From contig NC_079422.1 in NCBI RefSeq assembly GCF_026213295.1, forward strand, positions 27,217,335 through 27,281,334: 64,000 nt of DNA. Reading direction: 5' to 3'. This document shows, piece by piece, positions 16,967 to 29,994 of this stretch (position 1 is its first letter; each line of letters opens with the position of its first letter). The notes under the pieces were generated by a model that had not been told where the DNA came from, searched no databases, and saw only the letters and a list, made by a program, of their open reading frames with translations. The stretch is from Gadus chalcogrammus (taxonomy: Eukaryota; Chordata; Actinopteri; Gadiformes; Gadidae). The position numbers and the translations under genes were made by a program.

Positions 16967-19900
16967 GAACTTGATCGAGAAAAGGAGTTCATCGTCTTCA
17001 ACTAACCAGCACATGTTTTAGTGGGTGAACTGGTTTTGTCTGCTTGTTTACTGGGAAGCAGGGGGACCCGGCTCCACCCTGCCCCCGGTGGTCTCCGGAC
17101 CCCCGCTCAGCTCAGACGTGAGGAGTGTGGTGTTCAAAGGTAAGGCCTGCTGGCCGGGCGTCACTCCTGTCCTTGTTGCCCTCCATGTGTGATCTGCTGG
17201 TAGAGTCTCACTCAGGAGGGGGGGAGCAGACGACCCGCTGGATGAAACATTCCGTCGACCAGTGTTAACTCAAGTCACGACTAGTCTGACATGGACTACT
17301 AGTCTGTATACTGGACTATACTTGTTCCTCCAAATCAAACACTACTAGATGAATATTGTGGTCTGGATGATTATTACCATGAAACACACAAGGTCTACTT
17401 CAAAAGCATTAATTTATCGAGGCATGAACCCAATATGAAGTCTTTTCAAGCATAAATCGACAGCGTTTGATGTGGTTCCCACAACCCATCCCCATCCTCG
17501 CCACTCTCCTCTGAGCTCCTTGATGCCATGGCGATTGAACCTGAGCGTCTGAATCTAGCCGGTGTGGGTCTTTCTGACGCAGTACCTCCGCCCTCCTCCC
17601 AGGGGAGAGCCAGGTGGAGGAGGTCCAGGTGGTGCGGCCCCTGACGCTGGCCCTGGAGTGCACCTGGACCGGCAGCCAGGACCGACCGCACAACATCTCC
17701 GGCTTCTGGAGGAAGGACGGGTCTGAGCTGGCGGACAGCCGGCGCCCCGTGCTGCTGGAGAACCAGCAGTATAACCTCAGACGGACGTGAGTACTGACGG
17801 CAGTATAACCTCAGACGGACGTGAGTACTGACGGCAGTTTCACCTCAGACGGGCGTGAGTACTGACAGCAGTATGACCTCAGACGGGCGTGAGTACTGAC
17901 GGCAGTATGACCTCAGACGGCCGTGAGTACTGACGGCAGTATGACCTCAGACGGGCGTGAGTACTGACAGCAGTATGACCTCAGACGGGCGTGAGTACTG
18001 ACGGCAGTATGACCTCAGACGGCCGTGAGTACTGACGGCAGTATAACCTCAGACGGACGTGAGTACTGACGGCAGTATAACCTCAGACGGCCGTGAGTAC
18101 TGACGGCAGTATGACCCCCCGACGGGCGTGAGTACTGACGGCAGTATGACCTCAGACGGCCGTGAGTACTGACGGCAGTATGACCTCAGACCGCCGTGAG
18201 TACTGACGGCAGTATGACCTCAGACGGGCGTGAGTACTGACGGCAGTATGACCTCAGACGGCCGTGAGTACTGACGGCAGTATGACCTCAGACCGCCGTG
18301 AGTACTGACGGCAGTATGACCTCCGACGGGCGTGAGTACTGACAGCAGTATGACCTCCGACGGGTGTGAGTACTGACAGCAGTATGACCTCAGACCGCCG
18401 TGAGTACTGACAGCAGTATGACCTCAGACGGCCGTGAGTACTGACGGCAGTATGACCTCCGACGGGCGTGAGTACTGACGGCAGTATAACCTCAGACGGG
18501 CGTGAGTACTGACGGCAGTATGACCTCAGACGGGCGTGAGTACTGACGGCAGTATGACCTCAGACGGGCGTGAGTACTGACGGCAGTATGACCTCAGACG
18601 GCCGTGAGTACTGACGGCAGTATGACCTCAGACGGCCGTGAGTACTGACGGCAGTATGACCTCCGACGGGCGTGAGTACTGACGGCAGTATGACCTCCGA
18701 CGGGCGTGAGTACTGACAGCAGTATGACCTCAGACGGGCGTGAGTACTGACGGCAGTATGACCTCAGACCGCCGTGAGTACTGACGGCAGTATGACCTCA
18801 GACGGACGTGAGTACTGACGGCAGTATAACCTCAGACGGGCGTGAGTACTGACGGCAGTATGACCTCCGACGGGCGTGAGTACTGACGGCAGTATAACCT
18901 CAGACGGGCGTGAGTACTGACGGCAGTATGACCTCAGACGGCCGTGAGTACTGACGGCAGTATGACCTCAGACGGCCGTGAGTACTGACGGCAGTATGAC
19001 CTCAGACGGGCGTGAGTACTGACAGCAGTATGACCTCAGACGGGCGTGAGTACTGACAGCAGTATGACCTCCGACGGGCGTGAGTACTGACGGCAGTATG
19101 ACCTCAGACCGCCGTGAGTACTGATGGCAGTATGACCTCAGACGGGCGTGAGTACTGACGGCAGTATGACCTCAGACCGCCGTGAGTACTGACGGCAGTA
19201 TGACCTCAGACGGCCGTGAGTACTGACAGCAGTATGACCTCCGACGGGCGTGAGTACTGACAGCAGTATGACCTCCGACGGGCGTGAGTACTGACAGAAG
19301 TGTGTGTTTACCATCGTACGTTCCCCATGCCTCTGGCTCGCCTCAGACAGGCCCCCATTGTCTCCGGTGCCCTGGTCCATTGTGTCTGATGTAGGCCATC
19401 ACTAAGCCGCTCACAGCTGGTGATCAGACGCTCACTGCTCTTCTTTTGCAGTTTAATTTTATGATGTTTTAATTTAATCTTAATCCACTAAAAAGACGGG
19501 TATGGATGGTGGTCTCAGAGGGGGGCGTACAGTTCAATAATCAACATGGAAGGCTAAATAAATGATGTATCAAAAACAAATGGTTAAGAAAAACTGGGGA
19601 CCCAACTGCTGTGTTTCTCTGGTTCAGGTTCAGCATCACTGATGAAGAGGGCTTGGGTAATTACTCCTGTGTCTTCGACAATCAAGCGGAAGTAGACTTC
19701 ATTTTGGCAGGTAAATATTATGTAATGTTTAATATTATTAAATATTAAACAGTTATGAGGACACCTCCATGACCCAATCACACGCCTGGAATATCAGTCC
19801 TGATCCTGATTGGTCAGATGTCATTGGAGAGAGCACCTATTAGAAAGAGGGATAAGCACCCCCTATGGGCCAGAACGGGCTCCAATAGGACGTAGGCCGT

Positions 19901-21714
19901 GAGGCTTGACCGTAAGAAAGGAACTGAGAAGAGAAGGTAGCACCGACTTCAGATGCGTCCCTTGAGCAACCTCCGGCTGCCTGTTAGACGTACGTATGAA
20001 CGGAGGCATCCTGATATGGTCAAGTCTGTGTTCCAGCGCCGCGGGTCGGGGAGGTGAGAGATAAGCCCATCGTCAGCTACGTGGGCGACTCTGTGGTCCT
20101 CCAATGCAAGATGGAAGACACCAAGCCCCAACCCAACTCCTGGACCTGGTACCGGGCCAACGGAACCGACAAGGTGGCTGAACCCTTCATTCGTGTTCAC
20201 GTCCTGCTGTTAACGCAACACACATTACACACACAGTATACGGCGTGTACAGGGACGTGATAATAATCAACACATAGTAGTCCTAAAGCTTCCTGAACGG
20301 GGCCTTTGATATCGTACTGCTACTTATTGAAAGGGCAGCAACCCACTTGACCAAGTCACTGAAATCAGCTAACAATTTGCTTTGCAGTGGAGCTTTAAAG
20401 GTCATCGTTTATGTACATCAGAGATGTTCGTAAGTCTTCAGATGCAAGTCAGTCTGGAGTCTTTGACCCCAAGTCTGAGTCAGTCTGGAGTCTTTGACCC
20501 CAAGTCTGAGTCAGTCTGGAGTCTTTGACCCCAAGTCTGAGTCAGTCTGGAACCTTGACCCCAAATCTGAGTCAGTCTGGAGTCTTTGACGGAGTGGCCT
20601 GAAGTCCGCCCTGAGGTCTACTGACCCGCGTGTGTCTGAGTGCGCTGGTCCTTGTTCCCCATCGTTCTCCCAGGAGCTCCTAGACCCTGAGCCGGACTCC
20701 CCCCAGTACCAGATCCACAACCAGGAGGGGAAGACCAAGCTGACGGTGCGGAACCTGACGGAGGCGGACTCCGGGGCCTACTACTGCGGGGCGGTGTACG
20801 ACATCAGCGTGACCCTGAGCCGCGTGGACCTCCGGGTCATCACCTTCCTGGAGCCGCTGAAGCCCTTCCTGGTGATCGTGGGCGAGGTGCTGGTCCTGGT
20901 CTCCCTCATCCTGCTGTACGAGAGGACCAAGGCCCACGGGCCGCAACCCGGTACGGACAACATCTGGAACCCCAGACCATCGGGAACCCCAGACTACCTG
21001 TGACCCAGACCACCTGGGACCAAGAGTCTTAGACCTCTCTAAGGGGTACACACACACCACCTGGAACCCCAAGTATTAAGGCTCAGTTATGTTCCCACGT
21101 TGATGCAACGCAATGACCACCCGAAGTTTCGATGCGGTCTTGAACCTGTTTTGGTTCTGCGTCAGGTTTCGGGGAGCGGACCAATCACAGCCCTTGCTGC
21201 TGTGTCGCCTCGACAATCATTTCAGGAGGCACATGTCAGGACCTTGCGGCGGACGCAAGGAGGGTCCGCAAAGACGTAAGGGGTCCAAAACCCCCTTGCG
21301 TTGCGTCGACGCGGAGCCATAACTAAGCCTTTAGAACCCCCACAGGCCAGACCTCCTGTCTCCTCCCGTCAGTAAAGTGATGGTTCTGATAAATCACAGA
21401 AGGTAGTGACACTTTAAACCCTGCATCAATGGCTGCTCTTTTCTTCACAGATAATACATTGAGTGATGACCAAGCTCATAAACTGTGAGTATTGTTGCAC
21501 TTTTGTACTATTCATACAGCAGACCCTCCTACCTGCAGCGCCCTCCTGTGGGCAGTCAGGCCATCCTCCACACACATGCAGGTTGGTCTGGCTGAGCCCT
21601 GGGGAGGGCACCCCTCCCCTGGGTCTTGACTCCGTCTCCCTGTCTGTGTTCAGGACCCCCGACGACGCCGGTGGAGAGGTCACGGATTCTTCCACCAGGC
21701 AGCGGAAGGTCTGA
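16473..21714 (+). CDS. emb: Embigin, copy 1 (308 aa, eight exons)
   Basis: Embigin is a single-pass Ig-superfamily glycoprotein of the basigin group that chaperones monocarboxylate transporters to the plasma membrane. Exons: 16473-16545, 17062-17139, 17603-17786, 19628-19710, 20037-20173, 20674-20950, 21451-21484, 21654-21714 (TGA). Exon 1 encodes a signal peptide (MLHSGVKLCARLLLLSLSWG). Ig1 cysteines are in LALECTW and GNYSCVF; Ig2 cysteines in VVLQCKM and GAYYCGA, with DKPIVSYVGDS at its start. The membrane segment PLKPFLVIVGEVLVLVSLIL is nearly identical to that of mammalian embigin and keeps the family's buried Glu. A basic tail ends STRQRKV. The 308-aa length fits the family (human 327). 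Odd: the donor of exon 3 is repeated about 45 times. Confidence 0.95.
16566..16965. repeat. TG tracts and 22-bp minisatellite in embigin intron 1
   Basis: (TG)n at 16571-16604, about seven copies of a 22-bp unit containing GGGGCAGATGAGGTTCTGCA at 16677-16826, and a longer (TG)n at 16888-16965. The copy-2 equivalent is 32640-33039. Confidence 0.93.
17285..17530. repeat. Dispersed repeat A, embigin intron 2
   Basis: Roughly 240 bp similar to 22262-22480. The shared core includes CTACTTCAAAAGCATTAATT, TATCGAGGCATGAAC, TCTTTTCAAGCATAAAT and CATCCTCGCCACTC. Both copies lie in the same orientation. Class unknown. The duplicate is 33359-33604. Confidence 0.8.
17767..19298 (+). repeat. 34-bp minisatellite multiplying the embigin exon-3 donor
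   Basis: About 45 copies of a 34-bp unit. The first is the real exon 3 end, CAGTATAACCTCAGACGGAC, joined to the donor GTGAGTACTGACGG. Every later unit keeps the exon-derived part (CAGTATGACCTCAGACGGGC and variants) followed by GTGAGTACTGA. 34 is not a multiple of three. The first in-frame codon after the true exon end would be TGA, so use of any downstream donor adds a stop after Arg-Thr. The copy-2 equivalent is 33841-35372. Confidence 0.96.
20437..20590. repeat. 31-bp repeat in embigin intron 5
   Basis: About five copies containing AGTCAGTCTGGAGTCTTTGA. The copy-2 equivalent is 36511-36664. Confidence 0.92.
21079..21330. mobile_element. Harbinger-like MITE, copy 1
   Basis: A 252-bp element bounded by TTA direct repeats (21076-21078, 21331-21333). 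Its ends are inverted: AGGCTCAGTTATG at the left and CATAACTAAGCCT at the right, with subterminal similarity (GATGCAACGCAA versus GACGCAACGCAAGG reversed). A TWA target duplication and GC-rich terminal repeats fit non-autonomous PIF/Harbinger elements. It has no coding capacity. It lies between embigin exons 6 and 7. Confidence 0.8.
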
Positions 21715-22129
21715 CCGGCCCATCGGATTCCTCTTGCCCAGGAAGTGTGTTTGTGGATCATTGTATTAACAGAACAGCGCTTTATGAACTAATGTGGACC
21801 GACCTCAGACCAGTCTCACTTTGGATTGGAGTTCGCTCAAACTCCAAATATTAATGTTATCTTTGGAACCAAATCTATTTAATTTTGACTTTGTTTCAGT
21901 GACTAATTCAGCGCTCATTATACCGGTGTTTAACACTTTTTCGCAGTGCCTTAAACGGTCCAACAGTACCAGCTAGACTCAGCTGATCATGAGGCTTTAC
22001 CTGCTCTACACATCGGCAAACAACTGCCTCCCTTCTCAACCTTTCAGCTCAGAATATCCCTCCTCAAGAGGCTGTGCCTGTAGCACTCATAACGTGCAAC
22101 CAAAAACCTTTTCAAGCGTCAAATATCCA

Positions 22130-22135
22130 AATAAA
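22130..22135 (+). terminator. Embigin polyadenylation signal (copy 1)
   Basis: AATAAA about 420 bp after the embigin stop. The copy-2 equivalent is 38204-38209. Confidence 0.5.
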
Positions 22136-22261
22136 AAAGGTACTAAAGAGTTTGATTCAGATTCTAATTATTTGTTGCCCAACACAACACGCCCCCTAGT
22201 GGAGGAAAGCTGAATTACATGAAGACATGAATGATGCAGCTAACCCATTACTCACTGACAC

Positions 22262-22480
22262 TACTGTTTACTGGACTAACCTTGTTCAACCAAACCAAAC
22301 ATTACTAGATTAATATTGTGGTGCGGTGGATTACAGTAAAACACACATGGACTACTTCAAAAGCATTAATTTATCGAGGCATGAACACAATTTGCAGTCT
22401 TTTCAAGCATAAATATACAGCGCTGGATGTGGTTCCTCCAACTCATCCCCCGTCCTCGCCACTCCCAAGCCCCTTGGGGG
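22262..22480. repeat. Dispersed repeat A, downstream of embigin
   Basis: Second copy of the repeat at 17285-17530, same orientation and visibly diverged, about 5 kb downstream. With its partner it brackets embigin exons 3-8. The duplicate is 38336-38554. Confidence 0.8.
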
Positions 22481-22548
22481 GATCAAGTCTTTGAGGTTCT
22501 GAATTCTTGATAACATGGTTCCAACCGAAGTGTCCTCAACATGATCCC

Positions 22549-22554
22549 TTTATT
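22549..22554 (-). terminator. mrps30 polyadenylation signal (copy 1)
   Basis: AATAAA on the minus strand, about 220 bp after the mrps30 stop. The copy-2 equivalent is 38623-38628. Confidence 0.55.
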
Positions 22555-22720
22555 GTCAGAATCAGAGGGGCCTGGAATAGACCACGGGCCACTCCCTTTA
22601 CAGGGGCCGACCCAGGACCTGTCGGGGGTCTAGGACCGACCCAGGACCGGACGGGGGCCTAGGACAGACCCAGGACCGAACGGGGGTCTAGGATCGACCC
22701 AGGAGCAGTCAGGTCTATAA

Positions 22721-22743
22721 GCCCCCCCCCCCCCCCCCCCCCC
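22721..22743. repeat. Poly(C) run
   Basis: An interrupted run of more than 20 C just downstream of the mrps30 stop. The copy-2 equivalent is about 38795-38817. Length is likely unstable. Confidence 0.85.
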
Positions 22744-23045
22744 CAGGGCGCTGAGGGCCCCCCCAGGGCGCTCAAGCCTCCAGGGGCCTGTTCATGAGGA
22801 ACTGGACCAGCAGCCGCAGCACACCGTCGTCCAGACCGACCACGCGGCCGTCCTCCACGCCCTGGAACAGACGCCGGCTCTCCGTGCCCCACAGCACGTT
22901 CCTCCGGGGGTTGTCCACGTCCGCGTCCACGGACAGCGCCAGCGTGTTGAGCTGGTAGCAGAAGAAGGAGAAGAACTGCCCGTCGGTGATCACGGCCTGG
23001 GACACGAAGGGCCGCGGCACGTCCTCACGCGCCCAGAAGCCTGAG

Positions 23046-23362
23046 GACCAGAGGGAGAACATGAGGGGTGAGAACATGAGGGTGAGAACATGAGGGTGTG
23101 GGGTGAGAACATGAGGGTGAGAACATGAGGGGGTGGGGTGAGAACATGAGGGGGTGGGGTGAGAACATGAGGGGGTGGGTGAGAACATGAGGGTGATGAG
23201 GGTGAGAACATGAGGGTGTGAGGGTGAGAACATGAGGGTGTGAACATGAGGGTGTGGGGTGAGAACATGAGGGTGAGAACATGAGGGTGAGAACATGAGG
23301 GTGTGGGGTGAGAACATGAGGGTGAGAACATGAGGGTGTGGGGGTGAGAACATGAGGGTGAA
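23046..23362. repeat. GAGAACATGAGGGT minisatellite in mrps30 last intron
   Basis: About 20 copies of a 14-20 bp unit (GAGAACATGAGGGT with optional GTGGGGT) start 6 bp upstream (gene sense) of the last-exon acceptor. The copy-2 equivalent is 39120-39436. Confidence 0.93.
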
Positions 23363-23661
23363 CGTGACCCTGTTGGACGAGGCGTGGAGGAGCCTCCCCA
23401 CCAGGCCAGATGTTCTAAGGCGTCTGTGCAGCTGTATTATTGTCTTTAAACAGGGCTTTTCTCAGTGCTTAACATACTATATTATTATTTTACATAGAAT
23501 ACATTTAGACGTTACTAGTTTTTTTGTTTGCGTTCAAGAGCCAATCATATGCTACAGACCCCCGCCTCCAGCGCCAGGATTGGCCAAAACCAACCTGTGG
23601 CAGAAGAGAGGGAAACGCCCGACCGATCTGAGCCAATCAGGCTTCAGATCTGAATCAAGGC

Positions 23662-24023
<362 letters not shown>

Positions 24024-24567
24024 TTGAAGCCACGAGAACTCTGACTATTCACGTTATTTTTAAGAAGGTGCAATCGATTTTATCTATTATTATGCTCCGC
24101 CTGCACCGCTACCTGTGAAGATGTGGTTGTCGTACTGTCGTTTGAACAGAGGCATCATGTCGGGGGACACTTTGATGTCCGGTACGTCCAATCCAAAGGC
24201 AGCCTCCATCGGAGCAAACTGGAGACACGCCCACAGGACAGAATCAGGTGGTTAAGGAGGTGTTACGTTTAAAACGAGTGGTTTGTCTGAATCAATCGTC
24301 TGATTACCTGTGGCAGTTGCTTAGGTATCCTAATTTGACTGTGTGGCTTGTCATCGATCTGGAACCTGATTGGCTCAACTCTGCCCCTTCGATGGCCACG
24401 AGGAATAATCCTCTGACCTCTCGTCCAATAGAAATTCACCTCAGGTTTTAGATCTAGAATGAAGAGTTAAAAACCGTGGGTTAACTAGAGACCGAATCAT
24501 CCTCCTGTGTGCACAACGCTTTGGTTATCATAAGCTGTTATAAGATGATAGTGGGCAGCATATTAAT

Positions 24568-24692
<125 letters not shown>

Positions 24693-25315
24693 GCCATGGC
24701 GTACCTTTGCTCGCCAGGAGCAGTAGGGGGTTGTGTTGGGCCAGGCAGCCGGTGACCCCTGCGACAAGGTTCCGCATGAAGGGCTCCACGAAGTGCTCCT
24801 GCCGCCGGTAAAGGAAGGGCTCCCGCTTCTTCATGTACCACTGCTCTTGGAGAACCGCATGACTGACCAGGGATCGGATCTCCTCGAACGTGTCCTCCCC
24901 GATGACGGGCAGGGCTGTCTGTCCGACCGCGGGAGCTGAGTCCTCCGGAGGCTGTCCGACCTCGGAGTACACGTCGGGCAGCCCCGGGATGTAGGCCGTC
25001 TTGGTGAAGTGTTGGTGCCATTGGTCCGCGTTACGCGACAGCGTCTGGGGGAACACGACATACTTCTTTCGCTGTATTCTGGTCAGAAGCCGGATCTTCT
25101 CCTCCACGGCCGCGGCTTTGACGTCTTCCAGACGCAGCTCGTAGCGGTACCGCAGGGAGGACTTGCTCTTGGCCGTCAGCGAGGGCACCACGGCTGGGTA
25201 GGAGGGCTGCTTCATGGCCGCCTCAGCGTGGAGGCTCCTCTTGGTTCTCCAGAAATGCACATTTCGACGGACGGGTCCCAGAGCAGCACCAGAGCAGCAC
25301 CAGAGCAGTACCAGG

Positions 25316-25701
25316 TCACATGACGTGGCACTTGTCCTCGGCCTTGGAGCGCAGCCCTGTGACGGTGGCCGAGGCCTTCTCCTTCATCTGGTCCATGTCC
25401 ATGTTCTGCAGAGTGCTCATGTGACCCAGCAGGGAGGCGCTCTGCTCCTCCTCCCCTCCCTCGCCCTCCACCATGGACAGCAGCTCCTCCGGGACGTCCA
25501 CCTCGTCCCCCGCCTGCTCCAGGATGCTGTCGTCACGCTCGCTCTGCACGGGGAACAGGGCATTATGGGTAATGGAGTCTTATGATGGAGCCTTAAGATT
25601 TTGCATCAATTCTCTTTTCAAAGGTGAGGCCAGAAGACTCTATGAGTTAGTGTGTGTGAGTCTGGCTGGGTCTGTGTGTGTGTGTGTGCGTGTGCGTGTG
25701 T

Positions 25702-25758
<57 letters not shown>

Positions 25759-27339
25759 TGTCTGGTTGGGTCTGTGTACTGATGTTTGTGTGTATGTGTG
25801 TGCGTGTTTGGCTTGGTCTGTGTACTGATGTGTGTGTGTGTGTGTATGTGTGTGCGTGTCTGGCTGGGTCTGTGTACTGATGTTTGTGTGTAGTTGTGTG
25901 TGTGTGTGTTGCGTCACTATCCATGCTCTATCGGCAGTAAGCCTATCACCATGGGAGTGTCAACACGCAGACGCCAGAGATGCTGATCTATAGTCGTTGT
26001 GTGCGTGTGTGTTTGCGTGTGCGTGTGCGTGTGCGTGCGTGTGCGTGTGCGTGCGTGTGCGTGTGCGTGTGCGTGTCACCTTGGGCAGCCTGTACTTGTC
26101 CCTCAGACAGGAGCGTAGTGCTGCTCGCTCCGCTTTCTTGACGAGGAACTCAGCGTCCCGCTCGCCCCTGCCGGTCAGACGTCACTCAGAGGATTAGTGA
26201 TCAGCGTTCCCCTTGGGGGGGCTTTCACAGGCTATCATTAGATATTAGATTAGAATATGGTATCCTTATATATTATCATATGGTATTATTTATGATATAT
26301 TATAGCATCAATTATTATCTATTATATTTATCATCATTATATTATCATATGGTATCATTTATGATATATTATAGTATATATTATAATATATTATCATATC
26401 GTATGATTTATGATAATGCCAGCTAGACACACAGTACAGTAGTAGATTTTAGATTTTTGATAAGTTTATATAACATTAGTAATAAAATGTTGGTGAGCAG
26501 GAATGTACTTTAGTCTAGAATGAGGGAGACAGAGAGGTAATTGTATGTGTATATCTATATATCTGTTCTGATATAATACTGGGGTAGATATCCTGTTTCC
26601 TCCTTCACTCTCAGCCCTGAGGCTATTTATGAAGGACCTGTAACATGAATCCTGCTGTTTGCATCCTATTCTTCTGTGATGAAACATCCAAGAACCTTAA
26701 GTCCTCCTCATTTCATACCAAGAGCAGTCATAACACCACACAATGCACTGATTAACTGTCTTTGGTGGGAAACACTAGTAGTGACATTTAATATCAACCT
26801 GAAAATAACATCTGCTGTTATTCTAATTATACATTTCTTGAATTTAGCATAATTGTCAAAGCTTAAAAATAGAATTGTCCTCAAACCGTCATAGACAGAA
26901 CCCTCCTACTCAGTGCACCACTTCTCCCCTCCTCCTCTCCTCCTCCACCCTCCTCTCCCCTCCTCCTCTCCTCCTCCACCCTCCTCTCCTCTCCTCCTCT
27001 CCTCCTCCACCCTCCTCTCCCCTCCTCGTCTCCTCTCTCCTCTATTCTCCTCCTCTCCTCTCTCCTCTATTCTCCTCCTCTCCTCTCCTCTCCTCCTCTC
27101 CTCCTCTCCTCTCCTCCTCCACCTTCCTCTCCTTCTCTCCTCCTCTCCTCCCCTCCTCTCCTCTCCTCCCCTCTCTTCATCTCCTCCTCCTTCACCCTCC
27201 TCTTCATCCCTACCGTACCCCTCCAGGCTCCGTACCATGTGACCCACCAGAGGTCAGGGTTCAGGGGGACTTACTTCTCCTCCACCAGCTGTTTCTGGTA
27301 CTCCTCCTGCTGCTCGCGGGTCATCTCTGTGGTCGTCAT
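25316..27339 (-). CDS. cplx4: Complexin-4-like protein, copy 2
   Basis: Same gene as at 9242-11265, with no coding difference seen. Exons: 27339-27275, 26167-26080, 25543-25316, ending in the CAAX box CHVM. Only 45 bp of native sequence follow the stop before the duplication junction at 25270. The 3' end of this transcript therefore runs directly into the truncated first exon of mrps30 copy 1 on the same strand, unless a poly(A) site is used within 45 bp; none is visible. Confidence 0.86.
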
Positions 27340-29994
27340 GGCGCCCGGGCTCCTCCTGTCCTCCTCCCAGAATGCAGCAGGGCTTCTGTACGCCCTGCGG
27401 TCCCGCGGGGACCTTTCTCCTCACTGCCTCTTAGTTTGAGTTTTTACCTCCACAAGCTGAGGCCGACTGGACGGAGAAGACTCCCTCTGTGTGGCGGTGT
27501 GGCGGTGTGGCGGTGTTGCGTGTGGCGGTGTGGCGTGTGGCGGTGTGGCGGTGTGGTAGTGTGGCGTGTGGCGGTGTGGCGTGTGGTGGTGTGGTAGTGT
27601 GGCGTGTGGCGGTGTGGCGGTGTGGCGTGTGGCGGTGTGGTAGTGTGGCGTGTGGCGGTGTGGCGTGTGGCGGTGTGGTGTGTGGCGGTGCATCCCTCCG
27701 TCAGACACTCTGTCTGTGGAGAGCCTGATCCGGGGGCAGATGGAGTCCCTCCTCTGAGCCCTCTGGTCCACACACGGGGTCACCCAGGCAGGACGGCAGG
27801 GGCGGCCAATCAGGGACCTGATGCAGGCGGGGGCCGCGACACGCTGCTGGCTCCCGTCTGCACGTGACGACGGGGGATTAACCCGTTTACATAAGAGGGC
27901 CGCCTGCCTGCCAGGACATGTCCCGGAGTCAGAGACATGCAGGAGGACATGTCCCAGAGAGGGGGACGGGGGGGCTGCAGGAGGACAGGTCCCAGAGAGG
28001 GGGACGGGGGGGCTGCAGGAGGACATGTCCCAGAGAGGGGGACGGGGGGGCTGCAGGAGGACATGTCCCAGAGAGGGGGACGGGGGGGCTGTAGGAGGAC
28101 AGGTCCCAGAGAGGGGGACGGGGGGCTGCAGGAGGACATGTCCCAGAGAGGGGGACGGGGGGCTGCAGGAGGACATGTCCCAGAGAGGGGGACGGGGGGC
28201 TGTAGGAGGACAGGTCCCAGAGAGGGGGACGGGGGGGCTGCAGGAGGACAGGTCCCAGAGTCAGAGACATGCAGGAGGACATGTCCCAGAGAGGGGGACG
28301 GGGGGGCTGCAGGAGGACAGGTCCCAGAGAGGGGGACGGGGGGGCTGCAGGAGGACAGGTCCCACAGAGGGGGACGGGGGGGCTGCAGGAGGACAGGTCC
28401 CAGAGAGGGGGACGGGGGGGCTGCAGGAGGACAGGTCCCAGAGAGGGGGACGGGGGGCTGTAGGAGGACAGGTCCCAGAGAGGGGGACGGGGGGCTGCAG
28501 GAGGACAGGTCCCAGAGAGGGGGACGGGGGGCTGTAGGAGGACAGGTCCCAGAGAGGGGGACGGGGGGCTGCAGGAGGACAGGTCCCAGAGAGGGGGACG
28601 GGGGGGCTGCAGGAGGACAGGTCCCAGAGAGGGGGACGGGGGGCTGTAGGAGGACAGGTCCCAGAGAGGGGGACGGGGGGCTGCAGGAGGACAGGTCCCA
28701 GAGAGGGGGACGGGGGGCTGTAGGAGGACAGGTCCCAGAGAGGGGGACGGGGGGGCTGCAGGAGGACAGGTCCCAGAGAGGGGGACGGGGGGGCTGCAGG
28801 AGGACAGGTCCCAGAGAGGGGGACGGGGGGGCTGCAGGAGGACAGGTCCCAGAGTCAGAGACATGGGGGGCCTGCAGCAGCCCTGTCTCCTGACCCCCAG
28901 CAGGACGACTTCCCGGTCTCGGGTCCAGACCATAGACCAGACCAGAGACCGGGTCCAGACCAGAGACCGGGTCCAGACCAGAGACCGGGTCCAGACCAGA
29001 GACCGGGTCCAGACAAGAGACCGGGTCCAGACCAGAGACCGGGTCCAGACCAGAGACCGGGTCCAGACCAGAGACCGGTAGAGCGGGTTGACTGTTAACC
29101 AGAAAGCTGCTAGTTGGATCCCCGGCTCCCCCTCGCTGAGTGTGGAGGTGTCCCTGGGTAAGAGAGCTCACCCTGACTGCCCCTGACCAGCTGCCTGTCG
29201 CCTTGCATGGCTGACACCGCCGTGGGTCTGTCAGGCGTGAATCTATTGAAACATTCCTGAAACAATATCAGTCCATCTGAAGGGAGGATGGAAAAGACAG
29301 AGCAGTGACCCCTAGGGTTGGAACGGCCTTCATGGACCTGGGCTCCTCTCCCTGGAGGGGCCCATGGAGCTGATCGGGGGGCTGGACCAACAGGCGGGCG
29401 GGGCCCATGGAGCTGATCGGGGGGCTGGATCAACAGGCGGGCGGGGCCCATGGAGCTGATCGGGGGGCTGGACCAACAGGCGGGCGGGGCCCATGGAGCT
29501 GATCGGGGGGCTGGATCAACAGGCGGGCGGGGCCCATGGAGCTGATCGGGGGGCTGGATCAACAGGCGGGCGGGGCCCATGGAGCTGATCGGGGGGCTGG
29601 ATCAACAGGCGGGCGGGGCCCATGGAGCTGATCGGGGGGCTGGACCAACAGGCGGGCGGGGCCCATGGAGCTGATCGGGGGGCTGGATCAACAGGCGGGC
29701 GGGGCCCATGGAGCTGATCGGGGGGCTGGATCAACAGGCGGGCGGGGCCCATGGAGCTGATCGGGGGGCTGGATCAACAGGCGGGCGGGGCCCATGGAGC
29801 TGATCGGGGGGCTGGACGCGCTCCTGAATGGATGTCTCTGCGTCGGCCCACAGCCTTCTGTCTCTCAGATGCTGTCTGACTGAGACCCGTGTGAAGGGGG
29901 CCCAGAGAGGGCGGGAAGCACCCCTTAATGAGTTACAACTGGTAACTTCATAGCATTGAGTAAATATAAATAAATCCTAGTACTGGTATTAAGT

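Noticed and set aside
20951..21003. Embigin C terminus read through the exon 6 donor (TDNIWNPRPSG...)
   Set aside because: The donor GTACGG at 20951 and the phase-compatible exons 21451-21484 and 21654-21714 give a tail matching embigin better; the read-through would be intron retention.
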